Origin: Enterococcus columbae DSM 7374 = ATCC 51263
GTDB taxonomy: Bacteria; Bacillota; Bacilli; Lactobacillales; Enterococcaceae
Assembly (NCBI RefSeq): GCF_000406925.1
Contig: NZ_KE136347.1
Location: 97,735-161,734, forward strand
Length of the DNA stretch: 64,000 nucleotides
Direction: 5' to 3'
The position numbers and the translations under genes are program-made. The notes beneath the pieces are model-generated. The model was not told the DNA's origin, ran no database searches, and was given only the letters and a program-made list of their open reading frames with translations. Shown in pieces: positions 54,696-63,987 of this stretch (position 1 is the stretch's first letter; each line of letters opens with the position of its first letter).

Positions 54696-55118
54696 ATGGA
54701 AAATCATTTAACAGTTAATGTTGTAACACCTGATGGTATCGTCTATGATCATCATGCAGTGATTGTGGTGGCCAAAACGCCAGCCGGTGAAATTGGTATT
54801 TTAGCTAATCACGCACCTATCATCGTTCCATTAGTGATTGATGAAGTTCGTGTAAAACGAACGGATTCAGATACGCATGTTGATTGGATTGCGGTCAATG
54901 GTGGAATAATGGAAGTGCGTGATAATCTAGTGACGATTTTAGCTGACAGTGCTGAACGTGAACGTGATATTGACGTACCAAGAGCGCAACGTGCAAAACA
55001 ACGTGCAGAAAAAATGATTCAAGAAGCCAAAGAGATGAAAGATATTGATGGTTTGAAACGTGCAGAGGTTATGCTTCACCGCGCGTTGAATCGTATCAAG
55101 GTTTCTCAACATCGTTAG
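54696..55118 (+). CDS. atpC: F0F1 ATP synthase subunit epsilon
   Basis: The 140-residue subunit has a beta-sandwich N-domain (LTVNVVTPDGIVYD, GEIGILANHAPIIVPL, AVNGGIMEVRDNLVTILADSAER) and the C-terminal helix pair that can inhibit hydrolysis. It is last in the operon and is followed by a terminator. Confidence 0.97.
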   Translation: MENHLTVNVVTPDGIVYDHHAVIVVAKTPAGEIGILANHAPIIVPLVIDEVRVKRTDSDTHVDWIAVNGGIMEVRDNLVTILADSAERERDIDVPRAQRAKQRAEKMIQEAKEMKDIDGLKRAEVMLHRALNRIKVSQHR

Positions 55119-55135
55119 CTTGCATAATCATAAAG

Positions 55136-55178
55136 AAAAAGCTTAAGTCACTCTTAGTGAATGACTTAAGCTTTTTTT
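55136..55178 (+). terminator. terminator of the ATP synthase operon
   Basis: AAAAAGCTTAAGTCA pairs with TGACTTAAGCTTTTT, followed by a T-run. Confidence 0.92.
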
Positions 55179-55214
55179 TAGTCAAATTGAATTGATGAGC
55201 GTTAATGCTTCATA

Positions 55215-55598
55215 TTATCTAATGCCTAGTGCAATTCGCGCATAACGACTCATGCGATCAGTTGTCCAAGCAGGATACCAGACTAATTTAACGTCAACCT
55301 TTTGTACTTCAGGGACTTCCTCAAGCGCATCATGAATATTGTCGGTCAATACGTCGGCTAATGGACAGCCCATGGTTGTTAACGTCATTTTGATAGTCGT
55401 TTCACCGGTTGAACCGTTAAATTCAATTTCATAAACAAGACCTAAGTTTACAATATCAATCCCTAATTCAGGGTCGATAACGGTTTCTAGGGCTGTTAAG
55501 ATACGCTCCTTGATTGCTTCGATTTCTTCTGCAGTATAGTTACTTGATGTATTTGCCATTGTATTATCTAAACCTTCATTTTGAGGTGTATCAGTCAT
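55215..55598 (-). CDS. DUF59/MIP18 family iron-sulfur assembly factor
   Basis: The 127-residue protein has the SufT/PaaD-type pattern VIDPELGIDIVNLGLVYEI, IKMTLTTMGCPLADVLTDNI with the reactive Cys, and VDVKLVWYPAW. Family members help mature iron-sulfur proteins. ATG 55598 is 9 bases after AAGGAG on the minus strand. It stands alone between atpC and the murA region. Confidence 0.88.
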   Translation of the reverse strand: MTDTPQNEGLDNTMANTSSNYTAEEIEAIKERILTALETVIDPELGIDIVNLGLVYEIEFNGSTGETTIKMTLTTMGCPLADVLTDNIHDALEEVPEVQKVDVKLVWYPAWTTDRMSRYARIALGIR

Positions 55599-55836
55599 AC
55601 AAAACAACTCCTTTTAAACATTGTCTATGGTAAATGATACCTAATTTTTTATTTTTTGTAAATAATCTGATTTTCGGTTCAAGCATCTACCAATAAAAAG
55701 AGTGAATGATTAAGTCGATAAAATGAATCAAAATCCCTTAATCATCAATTTATTCTATATGAAAAATAAAAAATTCTTTCTTTTCATAAAAAATATGGTA
55801 TTATAGGAATGTTAAGGAAAAGAGGAGAAGAACTAG

Positions 55837-56070
55837 ATGCAAGGATTTAATATTGATCAATTGGTACGCTTTTTAAGCCATTTACTTTGGATATATTTAG
55901 CTTTTTGGTCTTTAAATGCGTTAAATCTATCCAATTTGTTTAAGAAGAATCATGAGCGTCAGGTCAAAATTGCTTTAATCCTTTTTTCGATTGGTTTAGG
56001 CTACTTAGTAAGTAGTTTCTTTTACGAAATTTTACAACTGTCACGTAGTCTCTTTATTTCACGTTTATAA
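55837..56070 (+). CDS. DUF1146 (YwzB-like) membrane protein
   Basis: The 77-residue protein has two membrane helices and the family pattern WIYLAFWSLNALNLSNLFKK and ALILFSIGLGYLVSSFFYE. Function is unknown. Its position between the atp operon and murA is conserved in Firmicutes. AGAGGAGAAG precedes the ATG. Confidence 0.9.
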   Translation: MQGFNIDQLVRFLSHLLWIYLAFWSLNALNLSNLFKKNHERQVKIALILFSIGLGYLVSSFFYEILQLSRSLFISRL

Positions 56071-56142
56071 ATAAAAAAAGGGTAGTTTACTAGCGATTTT
56101 TATTTATAGTGAAGAGACAATTATATGGAGGGAACAGAGATA

Positions 56143-57441
56143 ATGGAAGAAATTATCGTCCAAGGGGGCAACCCTTTAAAAGGCACAGTCAAGATTGAAG
56201 GAGCAAAAAATGCGGTCTTACCAATTCTTGCTGCGACTTTATTAGCAGACGAAGGGACAACTACATTAAACAATGTACCAATTCTTTCTGATGTCTTTAC
56301 GATGAATGAAGTCATTCGTCATTTGAATGTAAATTTGAGATTTAATGAAGATGAAAATAGAGTATTTATCGATGCACGTAAACCATTAGCAATTGAGGCA
56401 CCTTATGAATATGTGAGTAAAATGCGGGCTTCAATCGTGGTGATGGGGCCTTTGTTAGCCCGTAATGGTCATGCGAAGGTGGCGATGCCAGGCGGATGTG
56501 CAATCGGCAAGCGGCCAATTGATTTACACTTAAAGGGATTTCAAGCCCTAGGAGCAACGATTAATCAAGAGCAAGGTTATATTGAGGCAATTGCTGATGA
56601 ATTACATGGGGCGCATATTTATCTAGATTTTCCTAGTGTGGGAGCAACGCAAAATATCATGATGGCGGCTGTTAAAGCTAAAGGGACAACAATTATTGAA
56701 AATGTTGCTCGTGAACCTGAAATTGTCGATTTAGCCAACATTTTAAATAAGATGGGTGCTAAAATTTACGGTGCAGGAACAGAAACTATGCGAATTGAAG
56801 GCGTTAGTCATTTACATGGGGTGACCCATTCAATCGTACAAGACCGTATTGAAGCCGGGACTTTCATGGTTGCTGCAGCGATGACCCAAGGAGATGTATT
56901 GATTAAAGATGCTATTTTAGAGCATAATCGTCCATTAATTTCTAAGTTAATGGAAATGGGTGCAAAGATTTCTGAAACGTCTGAGGGAATTCGTGTTGTC
57001 GGTCCAGATAAATTAAAGCCAACCGACGTGAAAACATTACCTCATCCAGGTTTTCCAACTGATATGCAGGCGCAAATGACGGCAATTCAATTAATTGCGC
57101 AAGGAAATAGCTTTGTGACGGAGACTGTCTTTGAAAATCGTTTCCAACACTTAGAGGAAATGCGAAGAATGAATGCACACGTGAAAATTGATGGTTCAGT
57201 AGCTTGCATTGAAGGTGGTCATGAATTACAAGGAGCCACGGTATATGCAACTGATTTAAGAGCAGCTGCAGCATTAATCTTAGCTGGCTTAAAAGCAAAA
57301 GGTTTGACCCGTGTTCGTAATTTGAAATACTTAGATCGTGGTTACTATAAGTTCCATGAGAAATTACAAAAGCTAGGTGCGGATATCGAACGAGTGCATG
57401 ATGTTGAAAATGCCGCTCAAAAACAAGAGGTACGCGCTTAA
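56143..57441 (+). CDS. murA: UDP-N-acetylglucosamine 1-carboxyvinyltransferase MurA
   Basis: MurA starts peptidoglycan synthesis by adding phosphoenolpyruvate to UDP-GlcNAc and is the fosfomycin target. The 432-residue protein has [18 protein letters not shown], the catalytic Cys in [19 protein letters not shown] and FPTDMQAQ. The Cys is intact, so it is fosfomycin-sensitive in type. ATG 56143 is 9 bases after GGAGGGA; an upstream ATG at 56125 overlaps that ribosome site. Confidence 0.96.
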   Translation: MEEIIVQGGNPLKGTVKIEGAKNAVLPILAATLLADEGTTTLNNVPILSDVFTMNEVIRHLNVNLRFNEDENRVFIDARKPLAIEAPYEYVSKMRASIVVMGPLLARNGHAKVAMPGGCAIGKRPIDLHLKGFQALGATINQEQGYIEAIADELHGAHIYLDFPSVGATQNIMMAAVKAKGTTIIENVAREPEIVDLANILNKMGAKIYGAGTETMRIEGVSHLHGVTHSIVQDRIEAGTFMVAAAMTQGDVLIKDAILEHNRPLISKLMEMGAKISETSEGIRVVGPDKLKPTDVKTLPHPGFPTDMQAQMTAIQLIAQGNSFVTETVFENRFQHLEEMRRMNAHVKIDGSVACIEGGHELQGATVYATDLRAAAALILAGLKAKGLTRVRNLKYLDRGYYKFHEKLQKLGADIERVHDVENAAQKQEVRA

Positions 57442-57462
57442 TAAAGATATAAGGTGGATGCA

Positions 57463-57636
57463 ATGAAGCTAACTTATACAGTACAAGTTGTTTTAAAATT
57501 ACTATTAGTCATTGCTTTAGCGATTATTTTGTTTATCGTTGGCTTAATGATTGGCTACGGTGTAATTGGTAATGGTCAAGCGAGCGATGTTTTCCGTCCA
57601 TCCATTTGGCAACATATTTTTGCCTTTTTCCAGTAA
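57463..57636 (+). CDS. EpuA/RpoB-associated small membrane protein
   Basis: The 57-residue protein is a single membrane helix (VVLKLLLVIALAIILFIVGLMIGYGVIG) followed by a short tail ending SIWQHIFAFFQ, the mark of the DNA-directed RNA polymerase subunit beta-like (EpuA) family placed after murA in Lactobacillales. ATG 57463 has AAGGTGG 5 bases upstream. The family name reflects annotation history rather than known function. Confidence 0.85.
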   Translation: MKLTYTVQVVLKLLLVIALAIILFIVGLMIGYGVIGNGQASDVFRPSIWQHIFAFFQ

Positions 57637-57646
57637 TAAGCGTTAG

Positions 57647-57688
57647 GCGTAAGGTATAGATTTATTTTTCTCTATGCTTTACGCTTTT
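57647..57688 (+). terminator. terminator after the murA operon
   Basis: GCGTAAGGTATAG pairs with CTATGCTTTACGC, with a short T-run. Confidence 0.7.
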
Positions 57689-57746
57689 CTTTCACAATCA
57701 TTTAGGTTATAAAAGACTAGTTGTAACTAGCTTAAGGAGGTTGAAA

Positions 57747-58016
57747 ATGAAGCAGGCATTTATTTTTATCATAAGGGGATATCAAAGATTTCTCTCTCCA
57801 CTTTTTCCCCCGAGCTGTCGCTATCATCCAACCTGTTCAAACTATATGATTCAGGCTATTGAAGTACACGGTGCATTGAAGGGAAGCCTCATGGGAATTG
57901 CGCGTATTTTACGCTGCCATCCACTGGTTAAAGGTGGCGTGGATTATGTCCCAAAGAAATTTTCATTAAGACGAAATACAAAGGATCAGCATCGACCGGA
58001 TTACAGTCAAAAGTAA
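57747..58016 (+). CDS. yidD: membrane protein insertion efficiency factor YidD
   Basis: The 89-residue protein has the YidD signature [33 protein letters not shown] with three Cys, and [17 protein letters not shown]. It assists YidC-dependent membrane insertion. ATG 57747 follows AAGGAGG by 6 bases; an in-frame TTG at 57741 abuts the ribosome site. Confidence 0.94.
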   Translation: MKQAFIFIIRGYQRFLSPLFPPSCRYHPTCSNYMIQAIEVHGALKGSLMGIARILRCHPLVKGGVDYVPKKFSLRRNTKDQHRPDYSQK

Positions 58017-58118
58017 TTAGTGAGGGCATTTGACTTCACTAATTCTTTTGCAATTTTAAGAAAACGATTACAAATTGTGTGAGTTATTCGGAAAAGTGGC
58101 AAATTTTCCAATATAATA

Positions 58119-58133
58119 AATTTTCTGAAAATT
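58119..58133 (+). promoter_or_regulatory. CodY box of the liv operon
   Basis: AATTTTCTGAAAATT is an exact 15 of 15 match to the CodY consensus AATTTTCWGAAAATT and ends 3 bases before the -35 box. A weaker match (12 of 15) lies at 58052-58066. Confidence 0.85.
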
Positions 58134-58136
58134 CTG

Positions 58137-58165
58137 TTGACAATCGGTTCTTTTTTTTGTATATT
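58137..58165 (+). promoter_or_regulatory. liv operon promoter
   Basis: TTGACA, 17 bases, TATATT. A short perfect palindrome TCCTAATAGGA follows at 58175-58185 near the start point and may be a second operator. Confidence 0.85.
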
Positions 58166-58206
58166 GTTGACATATCCTAATAGGACATTAAGGGAGGACA
58201 ACGAGG

Positions 58207-59385
58207 ATGAAGATGAAAAAGTTTGCTTATTTGCTAGCTGGACTAGTATTGTTGTCTGCATGTAGTGCAGCACCTGGAGGTAAGGGAGCTGCGGCAGGCG
58301 GCGGAAATAAACAAGAAGGTGACACAATTAAAATTGGTGTGAACTTAGAGCTATCAGGTGGTGTAGCAGCGTATGGTAACGCCGAGAAAAATGGTGTTGA
58401 ATTAGCTGTTGAACAAATTAATGCGGATGGCGGTATTTTAGGTAAAAAGGTGAAGTTAGTTGTTAAAGACAACAAATCTGATAATAACGAAGCAGCAACG
58501 GTTGCAGCGAATCTAGTGACTAATGATAAAGTTGTGGCAGTAGTTGGACCAGCGACATCTGGTGCGATGAAGACAGTGATACCGAATATGACTAAGGCAA
58601 AAGTACCGGTAATTACTCCTTCTGCTACAGATGATACAGTAACTTTACAAGGTAAAAAAGTGCAAGATTATGTGTTCCGTTCATGTTTCCAAGATAGCTT
58701 CCAAGGAATTATCTTAGCAAAATATGCAACTGAAAATCTTAAAGCAGATAAAGTTGCTATTTTAGCGGATAATTCAAGTGACTATGCGATTGGCTTAACC
58801 AAAGCCTTTAAGTCAGAATATAAAGGTGATATTGTTTTTGAAGAAAACTTCACCCAAGACGATAAAGATTTCCAAGCAATTTTAACCAAATTAAAGGGCA
58901 AAGATTTTGATGCTATTTATGTGCCTGGTTACTATACACAAGCTGGTTTAATCATTAAACAAGCACGTGAATTAGGAATCGATAAACCAATCATCGGAGC
59001 AGATGGTTTTGGTGATGAAAAAATGGTTCAAACTGCAGGCGCAGCGAATGTAAACAATGTATTTTATAGTGCACACTTCTCAACTCAAGCACCAGCAAAC
59101 GATAAAGTACAACCATTTATCGATGCATACAAGAAAAAATACAATGAAGAACCTTCTGCATTTAATGCTTTAGCCTATGATTCAGTTTACATGATTAAAC
59201 AAGCAATCGAAGATCAAAAATCAGCGGATTCAGCAGCAATTACTAAAGGTTTAGCTAATTTGAAAGATTTTGAAGGGGTAACAGGTTCAATTACAATGGA
59301 TAAAAACCATAACCCTGAAAAATCACTAGTTGTTTTAGGATTAACTGGCGGTAAAGAAACATCTGCTGATACAATTAATCCTTAA
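58207..59385 (+). CDS. livJ: branched-chain amino acid-binding lipoprotein LivJ
   Basis: The 392-residue lipoprotein has a signal ending in lipobox LLSACS (Cys near residue 19), a Gly/Ala linker and a type I periplasmic-binding fold: IKIGVNLELSGGVAAYGNAEKNGVEL, VAVVGPATSGAMKTVIPNM and ITPSATDDT. It captures Leu, Ile and Val. A terminator-like hairpin follows, so it can be made in excess over the membrane parts. Confidence 0.95.
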   Translation: MKMKKFAYLLAGLVLLSACSAAPGGKGAAAGGGNKQEGDTIKIGVNLELSGGVAAYGNAEKNGVELAVEQINADGGILGKKVKLVVKDNKSDNNEAATVAANLVTNDKVVAVVGPATSGAMKTVIPNMTKAKVPVITPSATDDTVTLQGKKVQDYVFRSCFQDSFQGIILAKYATENLKADKVAILADNSSDYAIGLTKAFKSEYKGDIVFEENFTQDDKDFQAILTKLKGKDFDAIYVPGYYTQAGLIIKQARELGIDKPIIGADGFGDEKMVQTAGAANVNNVFYSAHFSTQAPANDKVQPFIDAYKKKYNEEPSAFNALAYDSVYMIKQAIEDQKSADSAAITKGLANLKDFEGVTGSITMDKNHNPEKSLVVLGLTGGKETSADTINP

Positions 59386-59402
59386 TTGAGGTAAGTGTAA
59401 GT

Positions 59403-59445
59403 AGGCTGAGACGAAATCTCCATTTGATTTTGTCCAGCCTCTTTT
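59403..59445 (+). terminator. attenuating terminator between livJ and livH
   Basis: AGGCTGAGACGAAATC pairs with GATTTTGTCCAGCCT, followed by CTTTT. The short T-run suggests partial read-through. Confidence 0.7.
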
Positions 59446-59477
59446 AATGAAATAAAAAAATGGAAGTGAGAAAAGAT

Positions 59478-60356
59478 ATGGAAGCAATCATTCAACAATT
59501 AATTAATGGGTTGTTCCTTGGTAGTATCTACGCCCTTTTAGCCTTGGGGTATACGATGGTGTATGGTATTATCAAGTTGATTAACTTCGCTCATGGTGAA
59601 ATCTACATGATTGGTAGTTTCATCGGCTATTTTATTCTAAATAATACGGGGATTGGTTTTTTCCCAGCGATGATTATTTCGATGCTAAGCTGTGCGATTT
59701 TAGGAGTAGTTATTGAATTCTTAGCCTATCGTCCACTTAGAAAGTCTACACGTATTTCCGCTTTGATTACTGCAATTGGGGTATCCTTCTTTTTACAAAA
59801 TATAATGATTTACTTTTTCTCGCCAGATGTTCGTCCGTTTCCTCAAGAGATTACACGTAAAACGTATCATTTAGGCTTTATTGAAGTAAGTAATATTCAA
59901 TTATTGATTTTAGTTGTCTCAATTGTTTTGATGGTATTATTACAACTAATTATCCAAAAAACACGTATGGGTAAAGCGATGCGTGCGGTAAGTGTCGATG
60001 CTGATGCAGCGCAATTAATGGGGATTAACGTGAATCGGACCATCTCATTTACTTTTGCGTTAGGTTCAGCATTAGCTGCAGCAGGTGGGATGTTAATTGG
60101 TTTATATTATAATTCAATCGATCCGATGATGGGGGTTGCCCCAGGTCTTAAAGCCTTTGTTGCTGCTGTATTAGGCGGTATCGGTATTATTCCAGGGGCT
60201 GCACTAGGTGGCTTTGTAATTGGGTTAATCGAGACAATTGCGACTGCGCTAGGCTTTTCTGATTATAAGGATGCTTTAGTGTATATTATTTTAATAATTA
60301 TACTGTTTGTTCGCCCAGCTGGTATTTTGGGCAAAAATGTAAAAGAGAAAGTGTAG
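59478..60356 (+). CDS. livH: branched-chain amino acid ABC permease LivH
   Basis: The permease of about 292 residues has eight or more membrane helices and the family start IIQQLINGLFLGSIYALLALGYTMVYGIIKLINFAHGE. The ATPase-contact motif is KTRMGKAMRAVSVDADAAQLMGINV. ATG 59478 has GGAAGTGAG 8 bases upstream. Confidence 0.94.
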   Translation: MEAIIQQLINGLFLGSIYALLALGYTMVYGIIKLINFAHGEIYMIGSFIGYFILNNTGIGFFPAMIISMLSCAILGVVIEFLAYRPLRKSTRISALITAIGVSFFLQNIMIYFFSPDVRPFPQEITRKTYHLGFIEVSNIQLLILVVSIVLMVLLQLIIQKTRMGKAMRAVSVDADAAQLMGINVNRTISFTFALGSALAAAGGMLIGLYYNSIDPMMGVAPGLKAFVAAVLGGIGIIPGAALGGFVIGLIETIATALGFSDYKDALVYIILIIILFVRPAGILGKNVKEKV

Positions 60357-60365
60357 GTGGCCAGG

Positions 60366-61343
60366 ATGAAGAAAAATTTAAAATACAATATCGCTTGGGT
60401 GGCCATTGCAGCTGTTGTTTATGGAATTTTATTAGCGTTGTATAATGGTGGTATGATTACCATCTTTACTGATGCCATCATCGTAAATATCGGGATTAAT
60501 ATTATTTCTGCTGTAGGCTTGAATTTGATTATTGGTTTTTCTGGTCAATTTTCTTTAGGTCACGCTGGTTTTATGGCAATTGGGGCATATGCCTGTGCGA
60601 TTGTGACTTCACAAAATCCGACTTATGGTGGGTTTGTAATTGGTCTTATTTTAGGGATGGTTTTATCTGGTATCGTGGCTTTTGTCGTTGGGATGCCGAC
60701 GTTACGTTTAAAAGGAGATTATCTAGCCATTGCTACCTTAGGAATTTCTGAAATTATTCGTATTTTGATTGTCAATTTCAGAGATATTACGAATGGACCT
60801 TCAGGAATCTTTGGCTTACCTCAAGTAACAACTTGGGAAGTGGTCTTTATTTTTGCAGTTATTGCCATCTTAGTTGTTTCAAACTTAATTAATAGTGCCC
60901 CAGGACGGGCTATTTTATCTGTTCGTGAAGATGAAATTGCGGCTGAAGCAATGGGGATTAACACAACCAAGTATAAAGTTTTGGCTTTTGTAATTGGTGC
61001 TGTTTTAGCAAGTATTGCCGGAACTTTATTTGCTAGTTACCAACAATCTGTTTTCCCAAAAGATTATCAATTTATGAAAACTATTGATATTTTGATTATC
61101 GTTGTATTTGGTGGCATTGGTAGTACGACAGGTGCGGTGTTATCAGCCGTTGTACTAGGTGTTTTGAATATGTATTTGCAAGATTTCGGTTATATCCGGA
61201 TGATTTTATATGCGTTAACTTTAATTATCATCATGATTTTCAAACCAAGTGGCCTATTAGGAACCTGGGAATTTTCTGTGAAACGTATTATTGATAAGTT
61301 TACAAAGAAAGGGGACGATGCAAATGCCTCTGTTGGACGTTAA
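60366..61343 (+). CDS. livM: branched-chain amino acid ABC permease LivM
   Basis: The 325-residue permease has about ten helices, with LIIGFSGQFSLGHAGFMAIGAYA and the ATPase-contact motif SAPGRAILSVREDEIAAEAMGINTTKYKVL. ATG 60366 follows AGGTGG; GTG 60357 lies in that ribosome site. Its end overlaps livG by 20 bases. Confidence 0.94.
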   Translation: MKKNLKYNIAWVAIAAVVYGILLALYNGGMITIFTDAIIVNIGINIISAVGLNLIIGFSGQFSLGHAGFMAIGAYACAIVTSQNPTYGGFVIGLILGMVLSGIVAFVVGMPTLRLKGDYLAIATLGISEIIRILIVNFRDITNGPSGIFGLPQVTTWEVVFIFAVIAILVVSNLINSAPGRAILSVREDEIAAEAMGINTTKYKVLAFVIGAVLASIAGTLFASYQQSVFPKDYQFMKTIDILIIVVFGGIGSTTGAVLSAVVLGVLNMYLQDFGYIRMILYALTLIIIMIFKPSGLLGTWEFSVKRIIDKFTKKGDDANASVGR

Positions 61344-62100
61344 AAATCTAACGAAACATTTTGGCGGGCTGACTGCCGTTTCTCATGTGAATATCACGTT
61401 GGATGAAAATGAATTGGTGGGACTAATTGGTCCAAATGGTGCCGGTAAAACAACCTTGTTTAATTTATTAACAGGTGTGTATGTTCCTTCAGAAGGGGAC
61501 GTATTATTTACCGTAGAGGGTAAGGAGCATCGTTTAAATGGAATGAAGCCCTATAAAATTGCTGATATGGGACTTTCTCGTACCTTCCAAAATATTCGTT
61601 TATTTAAAGATTTAACCGTAATGGATAATGTATTGATTGCGATGAATAGTAAGGTGCATAATGGTTTATTCTCTAGTGTTTTACGTTTACCGAAGTTTTA
61701 TAAAAACGATGAAAAAATGCGTGAAAAAGCTAGAGAGCTATTAGCAATTTTTGACTTAGATAAAAAGGTCAATACTTTAGCGAAAAACCTGCCATATGGT
61801 GAGCAAAGAAGACTAGAAATCGTTCGCGCATTGGCAACCGAACCGAAGCTGTTATTTTTAGACGAACCAGCAGCCGGGATGAATCCTCAGGAAACGGCGG
61901 AATTAACGCAATTAATTCGTAAAATTCAACGTGAATTTGGTTTAACGATCATTTTGATTGAACATGATATGAGTTTAGTGATGGAGGTCTGTGAGCGAAT
62001 CTATGTATTAGAATATGGTCAGGTCATCGCACATGGAACACCAACTGAAATTAAAAATAATCCTCGAGTGATTCAGGCTTATCTAGGAGGGGAGATTTAA
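61324..62100 (+). CDS. livG: branched-chain amino acid ABC ATPase LivG
   Basis: The 258-residue ATPase has Walker A GPNGAGKTTLFN, a LivG-type signature NLPYGEQRRLEIVRAL and Walker B LLFLDEPAAGMNP. The RTFQNIRLF segment is typical of LivG. ATG 61324 is 9 bases after AAAGGGG. Confidence 0.95.
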   Translation: MPLLDVKNLTKHFGGLTAVSHVNITLDENELVGLIGPNGAGKTTLFNLLTGVYVPSEGDVLFTVEGKEHRLNGMKPYKIADMGLSRTFQNIRLFKDLTVMDNVLIAMNSKVHNGLFSSVLRLPKFYKNDEKMREKARELLAIFDLDKKVNTLAKNLPYGEQRRLEIVRALATEPKLLFLDEPAAGMNPQETAELTQLIRKIQREFGLTIILIEHDMSLVMEVCERIYVLEYGQVIAHGTPTEIKNNPRVIQAYLGGEI

Positions 62101-62801
62101 TGTTACAAGTACAAGATATCTCGGTACACTATGGCATGATTCAAGCTGTTCATGGTGTGAGCTTTGAAGTGAAACAAGGTGAGATCGTTTCGTTAATTGG
62201 TGCAAATGGCGCCGGTAAAACAACCATCCTACGAACGATTTCTGGTCTTGTTCGACCTTCTAGTGGTCATATTCTTTTTGAAGGTAAAAATATTGAAAAA
62301 GAAGCGCCACAAAAAATTGTAGCGAGTGGTCTATCACAAGTACCAGAAGGGCGTCATGTCTTTAGTGGCTTAACGGTGCAAGAAAATTTGGAAATGGGTG
62401 CTTTTTTAAGAAAAGATAGTGGAGTTAAAGAAGATTATGAACAAATCTTCAAAAAATTTCCTATTTTAAAAGAACGCCGTAGTCAAGATGCTTCGACACT
62501 TTCAGGTGGGGAGCAACAAATGTTGGCGATGGGGCGTGCATTAATGTCTAAGCCCAAATTACTATTACTTGATGAGCCATCAATGGGATTAGCGCCAATT
62601 TTTATCAAAGAGATTTTTTCAATCATTCAAGAAATTCAAGCGCAAGGTACAACGGTATTATTGATTGAACAAAATGCTAAAATGGCTTTATCTATCGCTA
62701 ATCGAGGCTATGTTTTAGAGACAGGTAAAATTGTATTAGAAGGTACTGGTCAAGAATTGTTATCAAGCGAGGCTGTGAAGAAAGCCTATTTAGGAGGATA
62801 A
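62100..62801 (+). CDS. livF: branched-chain amino acid ABC ATPase LivF
   Basis: The 233-residue ATPase has Walker A GANGAGKTTILRT, PEGRHVFSGLTVQENL typical of LivF, signature LSGGEQQMLAMGRAL and Walker B LLLLDEPSMGLAP. Its ATG overlaps the livG stop by 1 base (TAATG), with AGGAGGGGA upstream. Confidence 0.95.
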   Translation: MLQVQDISVHYGMIQAVHGVSFEVKQGEIVSLIGANGAGKTTILRTISGLVRPSSGHILFEGKNIEKEAPQKIVASGLSQVPEGRHVFSGLTVQENLEMGAFLRKDSGVKEDYEQIFKKFPILKERRSQDASTLSGGEQQMLAMGRALMSKPKLLLLDEPSMGLAPIFIKEIFSIIQEIQAQGTTVLLIEQNAKMALSIANRGYVLETGKIVLEGTGQELLSSEAVKKAYLGG

Positions 62802-62804
62802 AAA

Positions 62805-63455
62805 ATGAGCGTACGTGATTTTATGTCAACAAATCTAATTACTGTAACTGGCGAAACTCCCATTTTTGATGCCATTGATTTAATGAAAAAACATGATATT
62901 CACCGCTTGCCGGTATTAGAAGATGGCAAAATGGTCGGCTTAATCACTGAAGGGGTCATTCAAGAATCAATGCCTTCAAAAGCGACGAGCTTAAGTGTTT
63001 ATGAGATGAATTATTTAATCAACAAGACCAAAGTCGGCGATGTCATGCTAAAACAGGTTGAAACCATTGATGCAGATGCTTTATTAGAAGATGCCATTAA
63101 GGTCATGCGAACCAAATCAGTCGGTGTTTTACCGGTTTTATCAGCTAATCAACTAGTTGGGATTATTACTAATAATGATATTTTTGATGCCTTTTTAAAG
63201 ATTACCGGTTATGAAAACGGTGGTAGTCGTGTAACTTTAAAAATCAAAGAAGAACATCAAGGAATTTTAGCTAAAATTGCGAATGTATTAGCCCAAGCGC
63301 AGATGAACATTGAAACAATTGTGGTCAATCGTTTAGCTAAAGGAATTTTTGTCGAAATTCAATTAGATTGTAAGGATGTTGAAAAGGTTAAAGCCGTTTT
63401 AAATGGTGAGGAATACGAAATTGTTGATGTTGTTTTAACGAATACAGCCAACTAA
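62805..63455 (+). CDS. CBS-ACT domain protein (AcuB-like)
   Basis: The 216-residue protein has two CBS domains (residues 1-60, VRDFMSTNLITVTGETPIFDAIDLM; and 70-135, VGDVMLKQVETIDADALLEDAIKVM) and a C-terminal ACT domain (VTLKIKEEHQGILAKIANVLAQAQMNIETIVVN). It starts 3 bases after livF, so it belongs to the liv operon. CBS domains bind adenine nucleotides and ACT domains bind amino acids, so it may tie transport to energy or BCAA levels; this is inference. Confidence 0.88.
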   Translation: MSVRDFMSTNLITVTGETPIFDAIDLMKKHDIHRLPVLEDGKMVGLITEGVIQESMPSKATSLSVYEMNYLINKTKVGDVMLKQVETIDADALLEDAIKVMRTKSVGVLPVLSANQLVGIITNNDIFDAFLKITGYENGGSRVTLKIKEEHQGILAKIANVLAQAQMNIETIVVNRLAKGIFVEIQLDCKDVEKVKAVLNGEEYEIVDVVLTNTAN

Positions 63456-63474
63456 TCTATCTAACTAATTGATT

Positions 63475-63518
63475 AAAACTATGCAAAGATGTTGAATGAT
63501 TTTTGCATAGTTTTTATT
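63475..63518 (+). terminator. terminator of the liv operon
   Basis: AAAACTATGCAAA pairs with TTTGCATAGTTTT, followed by a T-rich run. Confidence 0.8.
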
Positions 63519-63584
63519 TTTTCATTGACTTTAGCGGACATTTTTTTATAGAATAATGAAGAACAAGCGATTGAGGTGAAGAAG

Positions 63585-63815
63585 TTGAAAAAAAATAAAG
63601 ATATTCAAGTCAAGATTGTAGAAAGCACTAAACAATTAGATGGTCAGCAATATGATATAACCGAACTATGGATTGCCAAAAAAAAGATTGGTGAAGTTTT
63701 ACATTATCAGGCAAAGGAATTTGTTAGTTTCATGAATGAGGAACAAATTCAAACGGATCGGACCTTAGATTTAGCGATTGAAACGATTTTATTGCGTTGG
63801 AATTTGCAAGAATAA
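63585..63815 (+). CDS. DUF2969 protein
   Basis: The 76-residue protein (KNKDIQVKIVESTKQLDGQQYDITELWIAKKKIGEV...) matches the small Lactobacillales family DUF2969, function unknown. TTG 63585 lies 5 bases after GAGGTGA; GTG 63576 overlaps that site. TTGACT at 63525 and TAGAAT at 63549 (18-base spacing) could be its promoter. Confidence 0.8.
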   Translation: MKKNKDIQVKIVESTKQLDGQQYDITELWIAKKKIGEVLHYQAKEFVSFMNEEQIQTDRTLDLAIETILLRWNLQE

Positions 63816-63906
63816 TTATTTATTTCAAAAAAATTTGAGCATTTCTATTGAAATAATTATTATTTTATAGTAAGATTTAGTGGTTGAGTTAATTAACACT
63901 CAATTT

Positions 63907-63987
63907 GGAGGAGTAGCGAAGTGGCTAAACGCGGCGGACTGTAAATCCGTTCCTTTTGGTTCAGTGGTTCGAATCCACTCTCCTCCA
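63907..63987 (+). tRNA. tRNA-Tyr(GTA)
   Basis: The cloverleaf has acceptor GGAGGAG/CTCCTCC, anticodon stem and loop GGACTGTAAATCC with anticodon GTA, a long class II variable arm, and the T-arm GTGGTTCGAATCCAC. It may start a tRNA cluster that runs past the window. Confidence 0.95.
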
